The notes under the pieces: model-generated
Told to the model about the DNA's origin: nothing
Databases searched by the model: none
What the model saw: only the letters and a program-made list of their open reading frames with translations
In this document: positions 35,613 through 46,752 of the stretch, one piece after another
Layout: each line of letters opens with the position of its first letter
How positions within the stretch are numbered: position 1 is the first letter of the stretch
NCBI GenBank assembly: GCA_947493955.1
Contig: CANLSQ010000002.1
Span: forward strand, 514,568 to 578,567
DNA: 64,000 bases
Direction of reading: 5' to 3'
Source: an uncultured Sphingomonadaceae bacterium
Lineage (GTDB): Bacteria > Pseudomonadota > Alphaproteobacteria > Sphingomonadales > Sphingomonadaceae
Position numbers and translations under genes: made by a program

Positions 35613-36647
35613 ATGTCTGACGGTACCGACTCTCCAAAAATTTTGCTCAACACCCTGCACGGCAAGAAACAAGACCAAACGCCCGTCTGGCTTATGCGTC
35701 AGGCCGGACGCTACTTGCCGGAATATCGAGAGCTGCGCGCACAAAAAGGCGGTTTTTTGGAACTTTGCTACGATGCGCAGGCAGCTGCAGAGGTAACCAT
35801 ACAACCGATAAAGCGATTTGGCTTTGACGGAGCGATCCTGTTTTCCGACATTTTGATCGTGCCCCATGCCATGGGTCAGAAACTCTGGTTTGAGACGGGA
35901 GAAGGACCCCGGCTGGCACCAAGGCTCGTCGATGCTGCTTTATCTTCTCTCGAGGCTGCTCCGGAGCATTTTGAGGCTATTTATGCCACGGTGCGCAGTG
36001 TCGCTTCGCAGCTGGATGATAAAACCACCTTCATGGGCTTTGCCGGCAGTCCCTGGACCGTCGCAACATATATGGTGCATGGGCAGGGCAGCAAGGATCT
36101 GGGTGTCGCGCGGCGCTATGCTTATAGCGATGAAGCGGCTTTTTCAGAGCTGATCAGCGCGATCATCGATAATACCGTTACCTATCTGCTTGGTCAGATT
36201 GATGCAGGCGTCGATGCGGTGCAGCTTTTCGACAGCTGGGCAGGATCGCTTTCTCCTGCGCAATTTGAAAAATGGGTAATCGCCCCCAATGCAGAAATCA
36301 TATCACGGCTGAAAGCTGCCCATCCCGATCTGCCGATTATCGGTTTTCCCAAGGGAGCAGGGGCCAAGCTGGCTGCTTATGCCAATGAAACAGGCGCCAA
36401 TGCCATCGGCCTGGATGAAACGGTAGATCCGGTCTGGGCCCATAAAACCCTGCCAGCCGACCTGCCGCTGCAAGGCAATCTCGACCCTCTTGCCCTGATT
36501 GCAGGTGGACAAGCGTTGGAAAAATCGGTCAAAAATATCTTGCAAGTCTTTGAAGATCGCCCGCACATTTTCAATCTGGGTCACGGGATTTTACCTGACA
36601 CGCCCATTGAACATGTGGAAAAGCTGCTTACACTTGTCCGGCAATGA
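35613..36647 (+). CDS. hemE: uroporphyrinogen decarboxylase
   Basis: A 344-residue TIM-barrel enzyme. PVWLMRQAGRYLPEYRE (about residues 25-41) is the hallmark substrate-binding segment, with its two Arg. GFAGSPWTVATYM (about 139) and FDSWAGSLSP (about 207) follow, and NLGHGILPDTPIE near the C-terminus. It removes four acetate carboxyls from uroporphyrinogen III to make coproporphyrinogen III. The gene borders the origin on the right and overlaps hemJ by four bases, linking two haem steps. Confidence 0.96.
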   Translation: MSDGTDSPKILLNTLHGKKQDQTPVWLMRQAGRYLPEYRELRAQKGGFLELCYDAQAAAEVTIQPIKRFGFDGAILFSDILIVPHAMGQKLWFETGEGPRLAPRLVDAALSSLEAAPEHFEAIYATVRSVASQLDDKTTFMGFAGSPWTVATYMVHGQGSKDLGVARRYAYSDEAAFSELISAIIDNTVTYLLGQIDAGVDAVQLFDSWAGSLSPAQFEKWVIAPNAEIISRLKAAHPDLPIIGFPKGAGAKLAAYANETGANAIGLDETVDPVWAHKTLPADLPLQGNLDPLALIAGGQALEKSVKNILQVFEDRPHIFNLGHGILPDTPIEHVEKLLTLVRQ

Positions 36648-37087
36648 ATGAATATCTTTCCATGCTCTATCTTTGGCTAAAATCCGCTCATCTTATCTTT
36701 GTCATCTTTTGGATGGCCGGTCTGTTCATGATGCCGCGCTTTTTCGTCTATCATCAGGAATCAGCTGTCGGATCAGAAGAAGATTCCAAATGGATTGAGC
36801 GAGAGAACAGACTTCGCAAGATCATCCTCAATCCCTCGCTGATCATCACTTGGGTTCTGGGATTGCTGCTGGCTTATCATATCGATGCGTTCAGCCAGGG
36901 CTGGTTTCACGGGAAATTACTTATTGTCCTGCTGCTCTCCGGCTATCATGGCTGGATGATGGGCTATGTTAAAAAACTCGCGCGCGGCGAACGGACGATG
37001 ACGGATAAAAAGCTACGGTTGGTCAATGAAGTACCCGGAATTGCAGCGGCTATCACCGTGATTTTGGTGATTGTGAAACCGTTCTGA
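36644..37087 (+). CDS. hemJ: protoporphyrinogen oxidase HemJ
   Basis: A 147-residue membrane protein with four hydrophobic segments. LWLKSAHLIFVIFWMAGLFM (about residues 10-29) has the conserved His and Trp of HemJ, and LLSGYHGWMMGYVKKLA (about 98) the second conserved His, followed by RLVNEVP (about 125). HemJ converts protoporphyrinogen IX to protoporphyrin IX in many bacteria without HemG/HemY. The ATGA overlap with hemE supports a haem role. It was formerly annotated as CopD-like/UPF0093. Confidence 0.92.
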   Translation: MNEYLSMLYLWLKSAHLIFVIFWMAGLFMMPRFFVYHQESAVGSEEDSKWIERENRLRKIILNPSLIITWVLGLLLAYHIDAFSQGWFHGKLLIVLLLSGYHGWMMGYVKKLARGERTMTDKKLRLVNEVPGIAAAITVILVIVKPF

Positions 37088-37255
37088 TCGGGTCTGTCCG
37101 TTTTGGTTTCAGCTTTTGTTGACAGCCAAAGGGCAAAGGCGTAATTGACCGCCAAAGCCCGTCCGGGCGATCTTTCATGTGAAAATTTGACGGCGCACAC
37201 GCTGCACACATGCAAAAACAATATATAACTTCCTGATATTTTTGGATAAAACTCC

Positions 37256-38512
<1,257 letters not shown>

Positions 38513-38530
38513 GCTTGCGGGGGCACCGCG

Positions 38531-38827
38531 ATGATAGTTGAGCAGGCCTTGTTGCAGGTCAAAGCGGGTCAGTCCGAACAATTTTTCGCAGCCATGCATA
38601 AGGCAAAGCCGCTTATTGCAGCTCAGCCTGGCTTTCAGTCCATAGAAGTTCGTCCCTCTGTCGATCGGCCGGATCAGTTTCTCTTGCTGGTGAGATGGGA
38701 AAGTGTCGAGGCGCATCGTGACGGATTCCGCAAATCACCGGAATATGCCCAATGGCGCGCCTTGCTTCATGACTTTTATGACCCTATGCCCAGTGTAACA
38801 TATTTCGGGGAAACGATTTTTTCATGA
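38531..38827 (+). CDS. antibiotic biosynthesis monooxygenase-fold protein
   Basis: A 98-residue small dimeric-ferredoxin-like protein. The pattern EQALLQVKAGQSEQF, QPGFQSIEV, QFLLLVRWESVEAHRDGF (about 49-66) is typical of the ABM domain (PF03992). Members include haem- or quinone-degrading monooxygenases and non-enzymatic scaffolds, so no reaction is assigned. It starts 18 bases after rho and overlaps the TerC gene by four bases, so it is probably in that transcript. Confidence 0.85.
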   Translation: MIVEQALLQVKAGQSEQFFAAMHKAKPLIAAQPGFQSIEVRPSVDRPDQFLLLVRWESVEAHRDGFRKSPEYAQWRALLHDFYDPMPSVTYFGETIFS

Positions 38828-39552
38828 TTGATCTGCTGACGATTCTGGCTGCTGCGGTGCCTAGTGGTCTGGGTTCACCTGCGGAAATCTGGGCTGCGAT
38901 TGTCCATGATTTTTCCAACATGGGGTCGCCGGAAGCTTTGGCTGCCTTTGGCCAGGTCATTCTTATCGATCTTGTTTTTGCTGCCGACAATGCGATTGTT
39001 GTCGGTGCACTGGCAGGCGGATTGCCTGCCGATCAGCGGCGCAAAGTCATCATGCTTGGAATCGGTGCAGCGTTGGTTTTGCGTATAATTTTTGCGCTGA
39101 TCGTCGTGCAGTTGTTGCAGATTGTCGGACTGGTCTTTGCCGGCGGATTGCTTCTTCTCTGGGTCGCTTGGAATTTTTATCGCGAGATTTTCCATGAAGG
39201 AGAATCGCTAGGTTCGCCAGAGATCGCCGGCGATGAACATAGCGGCGTGAAAGCGCAAAAAAGCTTCTGGGCCGCGGCCTGGGCGGTAATGGCTGCCGAT
39301 GTATCGATGAGCCTCGATAATGTACTCGGCGTCGCCGGTGCCGCGCGCGAACATCCCGGCATTTTGGTTGTTGGCTTGTTGCTGTCGGTCGCGCTGATGG
39401 GGCTCGCGGCGAACTTCATCGCCAAATATATCGAGCGCTATAAGTGGATAGCTTATCTCGGTCTGGCGGTGATCGTCTATGTCGCTGGAAAAATGATCTA
39501 TTCCGGTCTGGTTGGCGATGAACAAACGATCGGAATCTTGACTCTTTTCTGA
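38824..39552 (+). CDS. TerC family integral membrane protein
   Basis: A 242-residue membrane protein of about seven hydrophobic segments. LVFAADNAIVVGALA (about residues 43-57) and ADVSMSLDNVLGVAGAA (about 158-174) hold the two conserved acidic DN motifs of the TerC/YjbE/Alx group, which act in manganese or other metal export. FAGGLLLLWVAWNFY is the inner segment. Its partner ABM gene overlaps it. Tellurite resistance is not implied by the name; metal homeostasis is the likelier role. Confidence 0.92.
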   Translation: MIDLLTILAAAVPSGLGSPAEIWAAIVHDFSNMGSPEALAAFGQVILIDLVFAADNAIVVGALAGGLPADQRRKVIMLGIGAALVLRIIFALIVVQLLQIVGLVFAGGLLLLWVAWNFYREIFHEGESLGSPEIAGDEHSGVKAQKSFWAAAWAVMAADVSMSLDNVLGVAGAAREHPGILVVGLLLSVALMGLAANFIAKYIERYKWIAYLGLAVIVYVAGKMIYSGLVGDEQTIGILTLF

Positions 39553-39570
39553 TTCGAAAGATTTTGGGTG

Positions 39571-39978
39571 TCAGGCTGATTTCTTCATTTTTTCCAGCAT
39601 CTTACCCATTTCATCCCAGACCTTGTTGATCGCCTGTAGCGGGCGGACCATGACCTTGAAATCCTGGATCTTACCGTCATCATTCCAGCTGATGATATCG
39701 ACGCCATTGACTTGAATATCATCCAGTTGGAGCTGAAATTCCAGCATCGCCATATTGGCATCATCATCGACAATCTCGCGGACATAACGGAAACTGTCAT
39801 TGCCGAGTACGCTGTCGGCCGCGGTCAGATAAGCCATGACAATGGGCTTCCCGGCCTGCGGTGTGTGCACGACAGGGGAGTGGAATACCGCATCATCCGC
39901 GAGTTGTGCGCTTAGCGCTGCTTCGCTTTTATCGGCCATGCGCTCATGCCAGGCTTTCAGATTTTCGCGTGCGCTCAT
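39571..39978 (-). CDS. nuclear transport factor 2-like (SnoaL) family protein
   Basis: A 135-residue alpha+beta cone-fold protein. The first helix (LKAWHERMADKSEAALSAQL), the DDAVFHSPVVHTPQAGKP segment (about 28) and the later ISWNDDGKIQDFKVMVRP strand match the SnoaL-like/NTF2 layout. The pocket could bind a small hydrophobic ligand, and an isomerase or non-catalytic role cannot be separated. Its ATG overlaps the dienelactone hydrolase stop by four bases. Confidence 0.85.
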   Translation of the reverse strand: MSARENLKAWHERMADKSEAALSAQLADDAVFHSPVVHTPQAGKPIVMAYLTAADSVLGNDSFRYVREIVDDDANMAMLEFQLQLDDIQVNGVDIISWNDDGKIQDFKVMVRPLQAINKVWDEMGKMLEKMKKSA

Positions 39979-40673
39979 GCCAGTTGCTCCTTGAAAAATT
40001 CTGCTGTGCGGCTGTCAGCCAGCGTCGCTGCTGTCTCGTCACGGCGTGCGCCAAATTCGGCGGCAAAACCGTGATCCAGTCCTTCGTAGTCATATAAGGT
40101 GACCTTGGGATGAGCATCCAGCCCTTCATGCATGGCGGCCTGTGCATCTGCAGGAACAAAACCGTCGGCTGTCGGGATATGGAGCATGACATCATGCGCA
40201 ATCGCGTTCTTTTCGCCAAGCAGGCCATCAATACCCACGCCATAATAGCCAACGGAAGCGTTAATATCGGTTCGCGCTGCCGTCATGAAAGCCAATCTGC
40301 CGCCGAGGCAATAACCAACACAGCCCACTTTTCGACCATTTACAGCGTCGCGTGCGAAGTGAATCGCTGCTTCAATATCTCTGATGCCCTGATCCTGATC
40401 AAATTTGCCCATCAGGTCGAGCGCAACCTGAAATTCCTCCTCAACATCGGCATCTAGATCCGTACCTTCGTTGACCCGCCAGAACAGGTCTGGCGCAATG
40501 GCCATATAACCGGCCTTGGCCCAGCTATCGCATTTGGCCTTGATTCCCTTATTCACGCCGAAAATTTCCTGAATCACGATGATCGCAGCGGTCGCGGTTC
40601 CTTCCGGAGCAGCAACATAACAAGGAAATTCTCCATCTCCGCTCAATGTCTTAATCGGCTTCATATCACCCAT
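39975..40673 (-). CDS. dienelactone hydrolase family protein
   Basis: A 232-residue alpha/beta hydrolase. The nucleophile elbow is GYCLGG (about residues 118-123), with Cys in place of Ser as in dienelactone hydrolases. VIQEIFGVNKGIK (about 33-45) carries the Glu that partners the Cys. The His is in GLDHGFAAEFG (about 199). AAGGAG precedes the start. Substrate is uncertain, because relatives also cleave other esters. It is read with the NTF2-like gene. Confidence 0.9.
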   Translation of the reverse strand: MGDMKPIKTLSGDGEFPCYVAAPEGTATAAIIVIQEIFGVNKGIKAKCDSWAKAGYMAIAPDLFWRVNEGTDLDADVEEEFQVALDLMGKFDQDQGIRDIEAAIHFARDAVNGRKVGCVGYCLGGRLAFMTAARTDINASVGYYGVGIDGLLGEKNAIAHDVMLHIPTADGFVPADAQAAMHEGLDAHPKVTLYDYEGLDHGFAAEFGARRDETAATLADSRTAEFFKEQLA

Positions 40674-40810
40674 TTTTTTGCGCTCCTTTGCATCATGACT
40701 TGATTAATGGTGCACAATATCCCCATATCCTGTTGTGGCAAGGTGGAAGATCATCTGTTGCGGTGAGGGGGGAACTTCGCTTCAACGACAAGGACAAGAG
40801 GAAGCATATA

Positions 40811-41074
40811 ATGAAAGTAACCGTAGAACTGGATTGCACCCCGGAAGAAGCGCGCCGGATGATGGGTCTGCCTGATGTCGCAAAGCTCAACGAGACTTAC
40901 GTCAAGGAAATGTCGAAATTTCTGCAGGGCGCGAGTTCGGTTGAGCAGCTGCAAAATTTCACGAAGATCATCGCTCCGATGGGTGAAGCCGGCATCAAGA
41001 TGTTCTCTTCCTTCTTGGGCGGAGCGATGAGTGGCGGTAACGGAAAATCTTCTTCATCAAAGAAAAAAGACTAG
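40811..41074 (+). CDS. DUF6489-like small protein
   Basis: An 87-residue protein from the ATG at 40811, chosen because AAGAGGAAG precedes it and the frame then starts MKVTVELDCTPEEARRMMGL, a conserved opening in small alphaproteobacterial proteins that I associate with DUF6489. The middle is helical (ETYVKEMSKFL), and a Gly-rich FLGGAMSGGNGKSSSSKKK tail follows. Function unknown. mnmE starts 18 bases downstream, so it may be co-transcribed. Confidence 0.7.
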   Translation: MKVTVELDCTPEEARRMMGLPDVAKLNETYVKEMSKFLQGASSVEQLQNFTKIIAPMGEAGIKMFSSFLGGAMSGGNGKSSSSKKKD

Positions 41075-41092
41075 ATATCAAATAGATAAAAC

Positions 41093-42388
41093 ATGTCTGC
41101 TGGTGATACAATCTTTGCGCTGTCGAGCGGACAGCCACCAGCAGCCATTGGTATCATCCGGATTAGCGGCCCAAAAGCATCAGCTGCTCTGCAGGCTTTG
41201 AGCGGATCATTGCCGGAGGCGCGGTGCGCCCGTCTAGCGAAGTTAACAGACCCGATAAGTAAGCAGTTGCTGGATACAGCACTGATTTTATGGTTTCCCG
41301 GGCCCAATAGCGCCAGCGGTGAAGATCTGGCTGAAATCCATTGCCATGGCGGTCGGGCTGTTGTGCGCGCTATCGAAACATCACTTGAGAATATGGATGG
41401 TCTGCGTCAGGCGGAGCCCGGAGAATTTACCCGCCGGGCCTTCACTCATGGGCGAATGGATCTGGCTGAAGCAGAGGGTTTGTCTGATCTGTTATTTGCA
41501 GAAACGGAGTTGCAACGTCGTTCCGCCATTCAGGCGGCTGGTGGCGCCCTGTCTCGAAAAGTGGAAGATTGGCAAAGCGCCATTTTGCGACTGTCTGCGA
41601 TGGTGGAGGCGGAGCTCGATTTTTCGGACGAAGATGATGTCACTCCTGCACAGTTAGAGATGGTGCAATCATCGGCCGCTGATCTCGCGGAGGATATGAA
41701 CACTATCCTCGACCGACCGCGTGCGGAAAAGTTGCGCGAAGGGGTGAGAGTGGTTTTGGGCGGTCCGCCCAATAGCGGCAAGTCGACTTTGCTTAATGCC
41801 TTGGTGGAAAGAGAGGCGGCGATTGTTTCAGCCATTGCCGGAACGACGCGGGATGTCATTGAGGTGCCCATTGCGATAAAGGGCATACCATTTCTGTTCA
41901 TTGATACAGCCGGCATAAGAGATGAAGGGGCGGAAGAAATTGAACGGATAGGCATTGATCGCGCCCGCGCGCAATTTGATATGGCTGATATCATCCTGTG
42001 GCTTGGTCCAGAGGGAGAGGGCCCTGATAGCCTAAAACTGGTCGAAATTGCATCGCGTCAGGATCATCCCGAATATCAACCCAAGTCTCCAACCGTGCTT
42101 TCTGTATCTCCGTTGGCGGGGCCAGGGATGGACGAGCTTGTGGCGCTGCTTGTTGAACGCGCCAAAGAAATTGTACCGCGCGGTGACGAGATTAGCGTCA
42201 ACAAACGCCAGGCCGATCATCTTGCTGAAGCACAGGTCAGCCTAGATCAGATACCAGAGGTGCAGGATTATCTGATCATTGCTGAACAATTGCGCTTGGC
42301 CCGGGCTGCACTTGATGCGCTGACGGGCAGGGCGAGCACCGAAGATATGCTCGACGGCCTGTTTGGGAAATTCTGCATCGGAAAATAA
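41093..42388 (+). CDS. mnmE: tRNA uridine-5-carboxymethylaminomethyl GTPase MnmE
   Basis: A 431-residue GTPase. The N-terminal tetrahydrofolate-binding domain begins [23 protein letters not shown]. The G domain has a P-loop [13 protein letters not shown] (about residues 223-235), the switch TTRDVIEVP and DTAGIRDE (about 269). The C-terminus ends FCIGK, the CIGK motif whose Cys is needed for tRNA modification. With MnmG it makes the cmnm5 group on U34. It is followed by a parS site and then mnmG. Confidence 0.96.
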   Translation: MSAGDTIFALSSGQPPAAIGIIRISGPKASAALQALSGSLPEARCARLAKLTDPISKQLLDTALILWFPGPNSASGEDLAEIHCHGGRAVVRAIETSLENMDGLRQAEPGEFTRRAFTHGRMDLAEAEGLSDLLFAETELQRRSAIQAAGGALSRKVEDWQSAILRLSAMVEAELDFSDEDDVTPAQLEMVQSSAADLAEDMNTILDRPRAEKLREGVRVVLGGPPNSGKSTLLNALVEREAAIVSAIAGTTRDVIEVPIAIKGIPFLFIDTAGIRDEGAEEIERIGIDRARAQFDMADIILWLGPEGEGPDSLKLVEIASRQDHPEYQPKSPTVLSVSPLAGPGMDELVALLVERAKEIVPRGDEISVNKRQADHLAEAQVSLDQIPEVQDYLIIAEQLRLARAALDALTGRASTEDMLDGLFGKFCIGK

Positions 42389-42391
42389 GAC

Positions 42392-42407
42392 TGTTCCACG
42401 TGGAACA
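42392..42407. promoter_or_regulatory. parS site 1 (between mnmE and mnmG)
   Basis: The 16-base palindrome TGTTCCACGTGGAACA fits the chromosomal parS consensus TGTTNCACGTGNAACA exactly. It is 3 bases after the mnmE stop. ParB, encoded 3.4 kb away, should bind it. Confidence 0.9.
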
Positions 42408-42477
42408 GGACCACCACTATTCCTCACCAGGGCGAGATCATTTTGACCTGAAACCCCCATTCCGCTATGGGCGCAGC

Positions 42478-44343
42478 ATGAATCGCGATTTTGATCTTAT
42501 TGTCGTTGGCGGCGGACATGCCGGCTGTGAAGCCGCGGCTGTGGCTGCGCGCATGGGTGTGCGCACGGCTTTGGTCAGTTTTACCAAAGACAGTATTGGT
42601 GCCATGTCCTGCAACCCGGCAATTGGTGGATTAGGCAAGGGCCATCTTGTACGAGAAGTGGACGCGTTTGACGGGTTGATCGGGCGCGCCGCAGATGCTG
42701 CCGCAATCCACTATCGCATGCTTAATTTGTCCAAGGGTGCGGCGGTTCAGGGGCCACGAGTTCAGGCGGATCGCAAGCTCTACAAAGCGGCAATTCATCG
42801 GATGCTGGATGCGCAGGACAATCTGTCTATCGTTGAAGGCGAAGTTGCTTCATTGATCTTTGATGGCCAAACGGTCAGCGGGATTACTCTTGCAGATGAA
42901 AGCCAAATTACGGCCGCGGTTGTCATATTAGCGACAGGAACGTTCCTGAACGGCAAGCTGTTCCAGGGCGAAGAAACAGTGGCTGGCGGCCGGACCGGTG
43001 AAGCCAGTGCCATCTCTCTCGGTCAGCAGATTCGTGACGCTGGCCTTCCGATTGCACGTTTAAAAACCGGAACACCGCCGCGCATCGACGGCCGCACCAT
43101 TGATTGGGCTACGTTGCCGGAGCAGCCATCGGATGATGATGACTGGACAATGTCACCCATGTCATCACGTCGGGATGTACCGCAGATATTCTGTGCGGTC
43201 AGCCGAACCAGTGCTGCTACCCATGATATTATTCGTGATAATCTCGATCGATCACCTCTGTTCAGCGGAGCTATCGATGCACAGGGCCCGCGTTATTGTC
43301 CATCGATAGAAGACAAGATTCACCGATTCGCCGACCGGGATTCCCATCAGGTATTTCTGGAACCGGAAGGGCTCGACACCAACCTCGTCTATCCCAACGG
43401 CATCAGCACATCTCTACCCGCTGACGTTCAGGAAGCGTTTGTTCGGACAATGGACGGTCTGTCAAAGGCCGAAATAATCGTGCCGGGCTATGCGGTGGAA
43501 TATGACCATATCGATCCGCGCGCTTTGGATCGGTCGTTGAAGGTTCGGGACCTAGATGGCCTTTATTGTGCCGGCCAGATCAACGGCACGACGGGATATG
43601 AAGAGGCAGCGGCGCAAGGACTGATCGCCGGTATCGGTGCCGCTTGCGCGATACAGCGGAAGGATGCTCCGCAACTGGATCGCGGCACCAGTTATATGGC
43701 CGTGATGATTGATGACCTAGTGCTCCAGGGCGTGACCGAACCCTATCGGATGCTCACGGCCCGAGCGGAATATCGTCTGCGGTTGCGGGCAGATAATGCG
43801 ACAACGCGGCTTAGCCCGGTCGCGGCATCTATCGGCTGTCTGGGCGATGAGAGAAGGCGCTGGTTCGATGACCGGCAATCACGGCGCGCTAGGGTTCTGG
43901 AAGAACTGGAGACAGTATATAGCTGCGAGGCTATCGCCGATCAGGGGATGGAGGTCAGGCGTGATGGTACCAAACAATCGCTTTTTGACTGGTTGCGTTT
44001 CCCCAATATCTCGATAGCGGCGCTTAAGGACTTGGGTCTATCTGTTGATGATCTGGATACCGGCTTGCTGGCTGAGGTTGAAGAAGACGCGCGCTATGCG
44101 CCCTATCTGCAGCGGCAGGAATCGGAACTGAAGGACTTGCGTGCCAATGAGCAGATCCGTTTGGGCGATGATCTGGACTATGCGGCAATAGCCGGCTTGT
44201 CGAATGAAATGGTTGAGCGACTGAACGGCGCGAGGCCTGAAACACTCGCGGCTGCTTCGCGCGTTCGAGGTATTACCCCCGCGGCGCTGGCCGCCATCCT
44301 GGTTCATGCGCGTCGTCGCGAAGCCAAAAATCTCGCGGCATGA
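42478..44343 (+). CDS. mnmG: tRNA uridine-5-carboxymethylaminomethyl modification enzyme MnmG
   Basis: A 621-residue FAD enzyme. [12 protein letters not shown] (about residues 9-20) is the FAD-binding loop and [23 protein letters not shown] (read as [11 protein letters not shown], about 43) the GidA family signature. [11 protein letters not shown] (about 200) and [18 protein letters not shown] (about 364) are further motifs. With MnmE it adds the carboxymethylaminomethyl group to U34 of several tRNAs. The ATG at 42478 is used; the longer frame from 42400 overlaps parS site 1 and is unlikely. Confidence 0.96.
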   Translation: MNRDFDLIVVGGGHAGCEAAAVAARMGVRTALVSFTKDSIGAMSCNPAIGGLGKGHLVREVDAFDGLIGRAADAAAIHYRMLNLSKGAAVQGPRVQADRKLYKAAIHRMLDAQDNLSIVEGEVASLIFDGQTVSGITLADESQITAAVVILATGTFLNGKLFQGEETVAGGRTGEASAISLGQQIRDAGLPIARLKTGTPPRIDGRTIDWATLPEQPSDDDDWTMSPMSSRRDVPQIFCAVSRTSAATHDIIRDNLDRSPLFSGAIDAQGPRYCPSIEDKIHRFADRDSHQVFLEPEGLDTNLVYPNGISTSLPADVQEAFVRTMDGLSKAEIIVPGYAVEYDHIDPRALDRSLKVRDLDGLYCAGQINGTTGYEEAAAQGLIAGIGAACAIQRKDAPQLDRGTSYMAVMIDDLVLQGVTEPYRMLTARAEYRLRLRADNATTRLSPVAASIGCLGDERRRWFDDRQSRRARVLEELETVYSCEAIADQGMEVRRDGTKQSLFDWLRFPNISIAALKDLGLSVDDLDTGLLAEVEEDARYAPYLQRQESELKDLRANEQIRLGDDLDYAAIAGLSNEMVERLNGARPETLAAASRVRGITPAALAAILVHARRREAKNLAA

Positions 44344-44350
44344 TCACGGT

Positions 44351-44968
44351 ATGACCGAACAAGAGGCGCAGGACTGGTTGCGCAAAACATTCGATGTTCC
44401 ACGTGAAACATGGGATCGGTTGGAGCATTTCCTGGCAATATTGGCAGAAGAAATGCAGCGCCAAAACCTTATCTCCAAATCGAGCGCGGACCATGTCTGG
44501 GAGCGCCATGTTGTCGATAGCGCACAACTTCTACTCCACGCCCCCAAGGGCGAAGGCGACAAAATTTGGATGGACCTTGGGACCGGCGCTGGCTTTCCCG
44601 GGATCATCATTGCCATATTGGGTGACTATAAGGTGCAGATGGTTGAATCACGCACCCGGCGGATAGCCTTTCTGGAATCTGTCGTGGCAAAACTGGGGCT
44701 GGCCGAAAAAGCCTTGGTTTTTGGGGATCGATTGGAGAATGTTGAAAGCCATTCCGTCGATGTCATTAGCGCCAGAGCTTTTGCCCCGTTGCAAAAATTG
44801 CTTTCACTTTCGCACCGGTTTTCCACAGAAAATACGGTTTGGCTCTTACCAAAAGGCAAAAATGCGGTAAGGGAGTTAAAAGGTCTATCCCCAAAACGGC
44901 AAAAAATGTTCCACGTGGAACAAAGTTTGACCGACCCAGAAGCGGGAATATTGGTGGGATTGGGCTGA
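44351..44968 (+). CDS. rsmG: 16S rRNA (guanine(527)-N7)-methyltransferase RsmG
   Basis: A 205-residue class I methyltransferase from the ATG at 44351, 8 bases after mnmG. FDVPRETWDRLE and QNLISKSSADHVWERHVVDSAQLL precede the S-adenosylmethionine loop WMDLGTGAGFPGIIIA (about residues 72-87), with KLGLAEK and the VESRTRRIAFL segment. It methylates G527 of 16S rRNA. Two parS sites lie within its coding region, near the start (44395) and the end (44907), an arrangement also seen in other alphaproteobacteria. Confidence 0.95.
   Translation: MTEQEAQDWLRKTFDVPRETWDRLEHFLAILAEEMQRQNLISKSSADHVWERHVVDSAQLLLHAPKGEGDKIWMDLGTGAGFPGIIIAILGDYKVQMVESRTRRIAFLESVVAKLGLAEKALVFGDRLENVESHSVDVISARAFAPLQKLLSLSHRFSTENTVWLLPKGKNAVRELKGLSPKRQKMFHVEQSLTDPEAGILVGLG
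44395..44410. promoter_or_regulatory. parS site 2 (inside rsmG)
   Basis: TGTTCCACGTGAAACA, a 16-base near-palindrome that fits the TGTTNCACGTGNAACA consensus. It encodes part of the FDVPRET sequence near the start of RsmG, so the DNA serves both as coding sequence and ParB-binding site. Confidence 0.9.
44907..44922. promoter_or_regulatory. parS site 3 (inside rsmG)
   Basis: TGTTCCACGTGGAACA, identical to site 1, 88 bases before the parA start. It encodes MFHVEQ near the C-terminus of RsmG. Confidence 0.9.
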
Positions 44969-45010
44969 AAACGTTATTTTATATCAGCTTAGCGAAGGGT
45001 TCTGCGTAAA

Positions 45011-45793
45011 ATGGTCCGGATAGCGATAGCAAATCAAAAAGGCGGTGTTGGTAAAACAACAACAGCCATAAATATGGCTACAGCTCTTGCCGCTAGTGGA
45101 TGGAAAGTTCTGTTGATTGACCTCGATCCGCAGGGCAACGCGTCCACAGGACTGGGTTTGAATCAAGCGGAACGCACGCATAGCAGCTATGATCTGCTGA
45201 TTTCTGATACACCATTGGTGGATTGCGTCATCAACACTCCTGTACCAGGCCTAGATATTGTGCCAGCCGTTGTTGATCTTTCAGGAGCTGAAGTGGAGTT
45301 GGTCGAGTTTGAAGAACGCACCCACCGGCTGAAAAAAGCGCTTGATGCCGGCGATGATGGTCAGTGGGACATCTGCCTGATCGATTGCCCACCATCTCTT
45401 GGATTGCTGACGCTCAATGCCATGGTTGCGGTCGAATCTCTGCTCGTGCCACTGCAATGCGAGTTTTTTGCATTGGAAGGGCTTAGCCAGCTATTGCAGA
45501 CTGTTGAACGCATCAGGGCGCGATTCAATCGCGGTCTGTCGGTCATGGGTGTAGTTCTGACCATGTATGATCGCCGTAACAAACTGACCGAACAAGTGTC
45601 TGACGATGTGCGGGCCTGTCTTGGCAATGTCGTCTTCGATACAGTAATCCCTAGAAATGTAAGGCTCTCAGAGGCACCAAGCCACGGTTTGCCCGCATTG
45701 ATTTATGACCATCGATGCCCCGGATCGGAAGCCTATATCAATTTGGCGCGGGAATTGATTTCCCGTCTGCCGGAACGGAAGGTGGCCGCGTGA
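45011..45793 (+). CDS. parA: chromosome partitioning ATPase ParA
   Basis: A 260-residue deviant Walker ATPase. [21 protein letters not shown] (the KGGVGKTT loop, residues 10-17), [12 protein letters not shown] (about 36) and [14 protein letters not shown] (about 121) are the motifs. It makes an ATP-dependent gradient on the nucleoid that moves ParB-parS complexes to the cell poles. Its stop overlaps the parB ATG by one base. The parS sites are just upstream, typical of a chromosomal segregation locus. Confidence 0.95.
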   Translation: MVRIAIANQKGGVGKTTTAINMATALAASGWKVLLIDLDPQGNASTGLGLNQAERTHSSYDLLISDTPLVDCVINTPVPGLDIVPAVVDLSGAEVELVEFEERTHRLKKALDAGDDGQWDICLIDCPPSLGLLTLNAMVAVESLLVPLQCEFFALEGLSQLLQTVERIRARFNRGLSVMGVVLTMYDRRNKLTEQVSDDVRACLGNVVFDTVIPRNVRLSEAPSHGLPALIYDHRCPGSEAYINLARELISRLPERKVAA

Positions 45794-46752
45794 TGGCGAA
45801 AGAAGAGGAAGCTCCATTGCCCAAAAAAGCTGCAATCAAGAAAGCCACCGGCTTGGGTAGGGGGTTAAATTCGCTTTTTGGAGAGATTCAACGGGAAGAA
45901 CCGCTGATTCAGGCCCCTGAAACCGAGATAGATGACGATGGCCCGGAGACCCGGACCGACGGACTGCGTTCCATCGCTGTTTCCGATATCCGCCCCAATC
46001 CGGATCAGCCACGCCAGACGTTCGATAATGAAGCACTGGATGAACTGGCTGACAGCATGAAGCTGCGCGGTGTGATTCAGCCAATTGTTGTTCGCCCCCA
46101 TGGCAAGAATTTTCAGATTGTCGCAGGTGAGCGCCGCTGGCGTGCGGCACAGCGGGCAAGGCTGCACCGTGTTCCAGCAATTGTCCGTAGCCTCAATGAT
46201 GCGGAAACTCTTGAAATAGCGATTGTTGAAAATGTTCAGCGACGAGATCTCAACGCTGTTGAAGAAGCAGAAGCCTATGTGAAGTTGAAAGATGATTTCG
46301 GCCACAGCCAGGCGAAGTTGGCGGAGCTGGTTGGGAAATCCCGCAGTCATATCGCCAATCTCATGCGACTTCTGGAGCTACCTGAATCGGTTCGGACGCT
46401 GGTGGGTGAGGAAAAACTGACTATGGGTCATGCCCGGGCGTTGATTAATGCGCCTGATTCGGTGGGGTTGGCTCAACAAGTTGTAAAACAAGGACTTTCC
46501 GTCCGTGATACCGAAAAACTGGTACGCAAGGCGCTGGGAGGGTCACGGCGTAAGAGCAAGACTCAGTCGGCGGGAATTAGCGAAAGCGATGCCGATATCC
46601 GTGCGGTTGAGAGCCATTTGGGTGATTTATTGGGCCTGAAAGTGACCATTCAGTCCAAAGGCCACGCGGGTGCTGGCTCGATGACCATTGAATATAGCAA
46701 TCTCGATCAACTGGATCTGATTTGTCAGCGCCTAACAGGTGAACATATTTAA
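45793..46752 (+). CDS. parB: chromosome partitioning protein ParB
   Basis: A 319-residue ParB/Noc-type CTPase. The start at 45793 (TGATG overlap) is preferred to the longer frame. GLGRGLNSLFGE (about residues 18-29) is the ParA-interacting N-terminus. IRPNPDQPRQTFD and GERRWRAAQRARL (about 114) are the CTP-binding box C2-type segments. The HTH that reads parS is near VGKSRSHIANLMRLLELP. The C-terminal part dimerises. It spreads on DNA from the three parS sites. Confidence 0.94.
   Translation: MAKEEEAPLPKKAAIKKATGLGRGLNSLFGEIQREEPLIQAPETEIDDDGPETRTDGLRSIAVSDIRPNPDQPRQTFDNEALDELADSMKLRGVIQPIVVRPHGKNFQIVAGERRWRAAQRARLHRVPAIVRSLNDAETLEIAIVENVQRRDLNAVEEAEAYVKLKDDFGHSQAKLAELVGKSRSHIANLMRLLELPESVRTLVGEEKLTMGHARALINAPDSVGLAQQVVKQGLSVRDTEKLVRKALGGSRRKSKTQSAGISESDADIRAVESHLGDLLGLKVTIQSKGHAGAGSMTIEYSNLDQLDLICQRLTGEHI

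Noticed and set aside
37088..37255. Attenuator or promoter in the rho leader
   Set aside because: No hairpin with T-run, and the possible -35/-10 pairs have poor spacing or few matching bases.
42400..42477. 26-codon N-terminal extension of mnmG
   Set aside because: The extension starts inside parS site 1 and has no homologous sequence; MnmG normally begins just before the FAD loop, at 42478.
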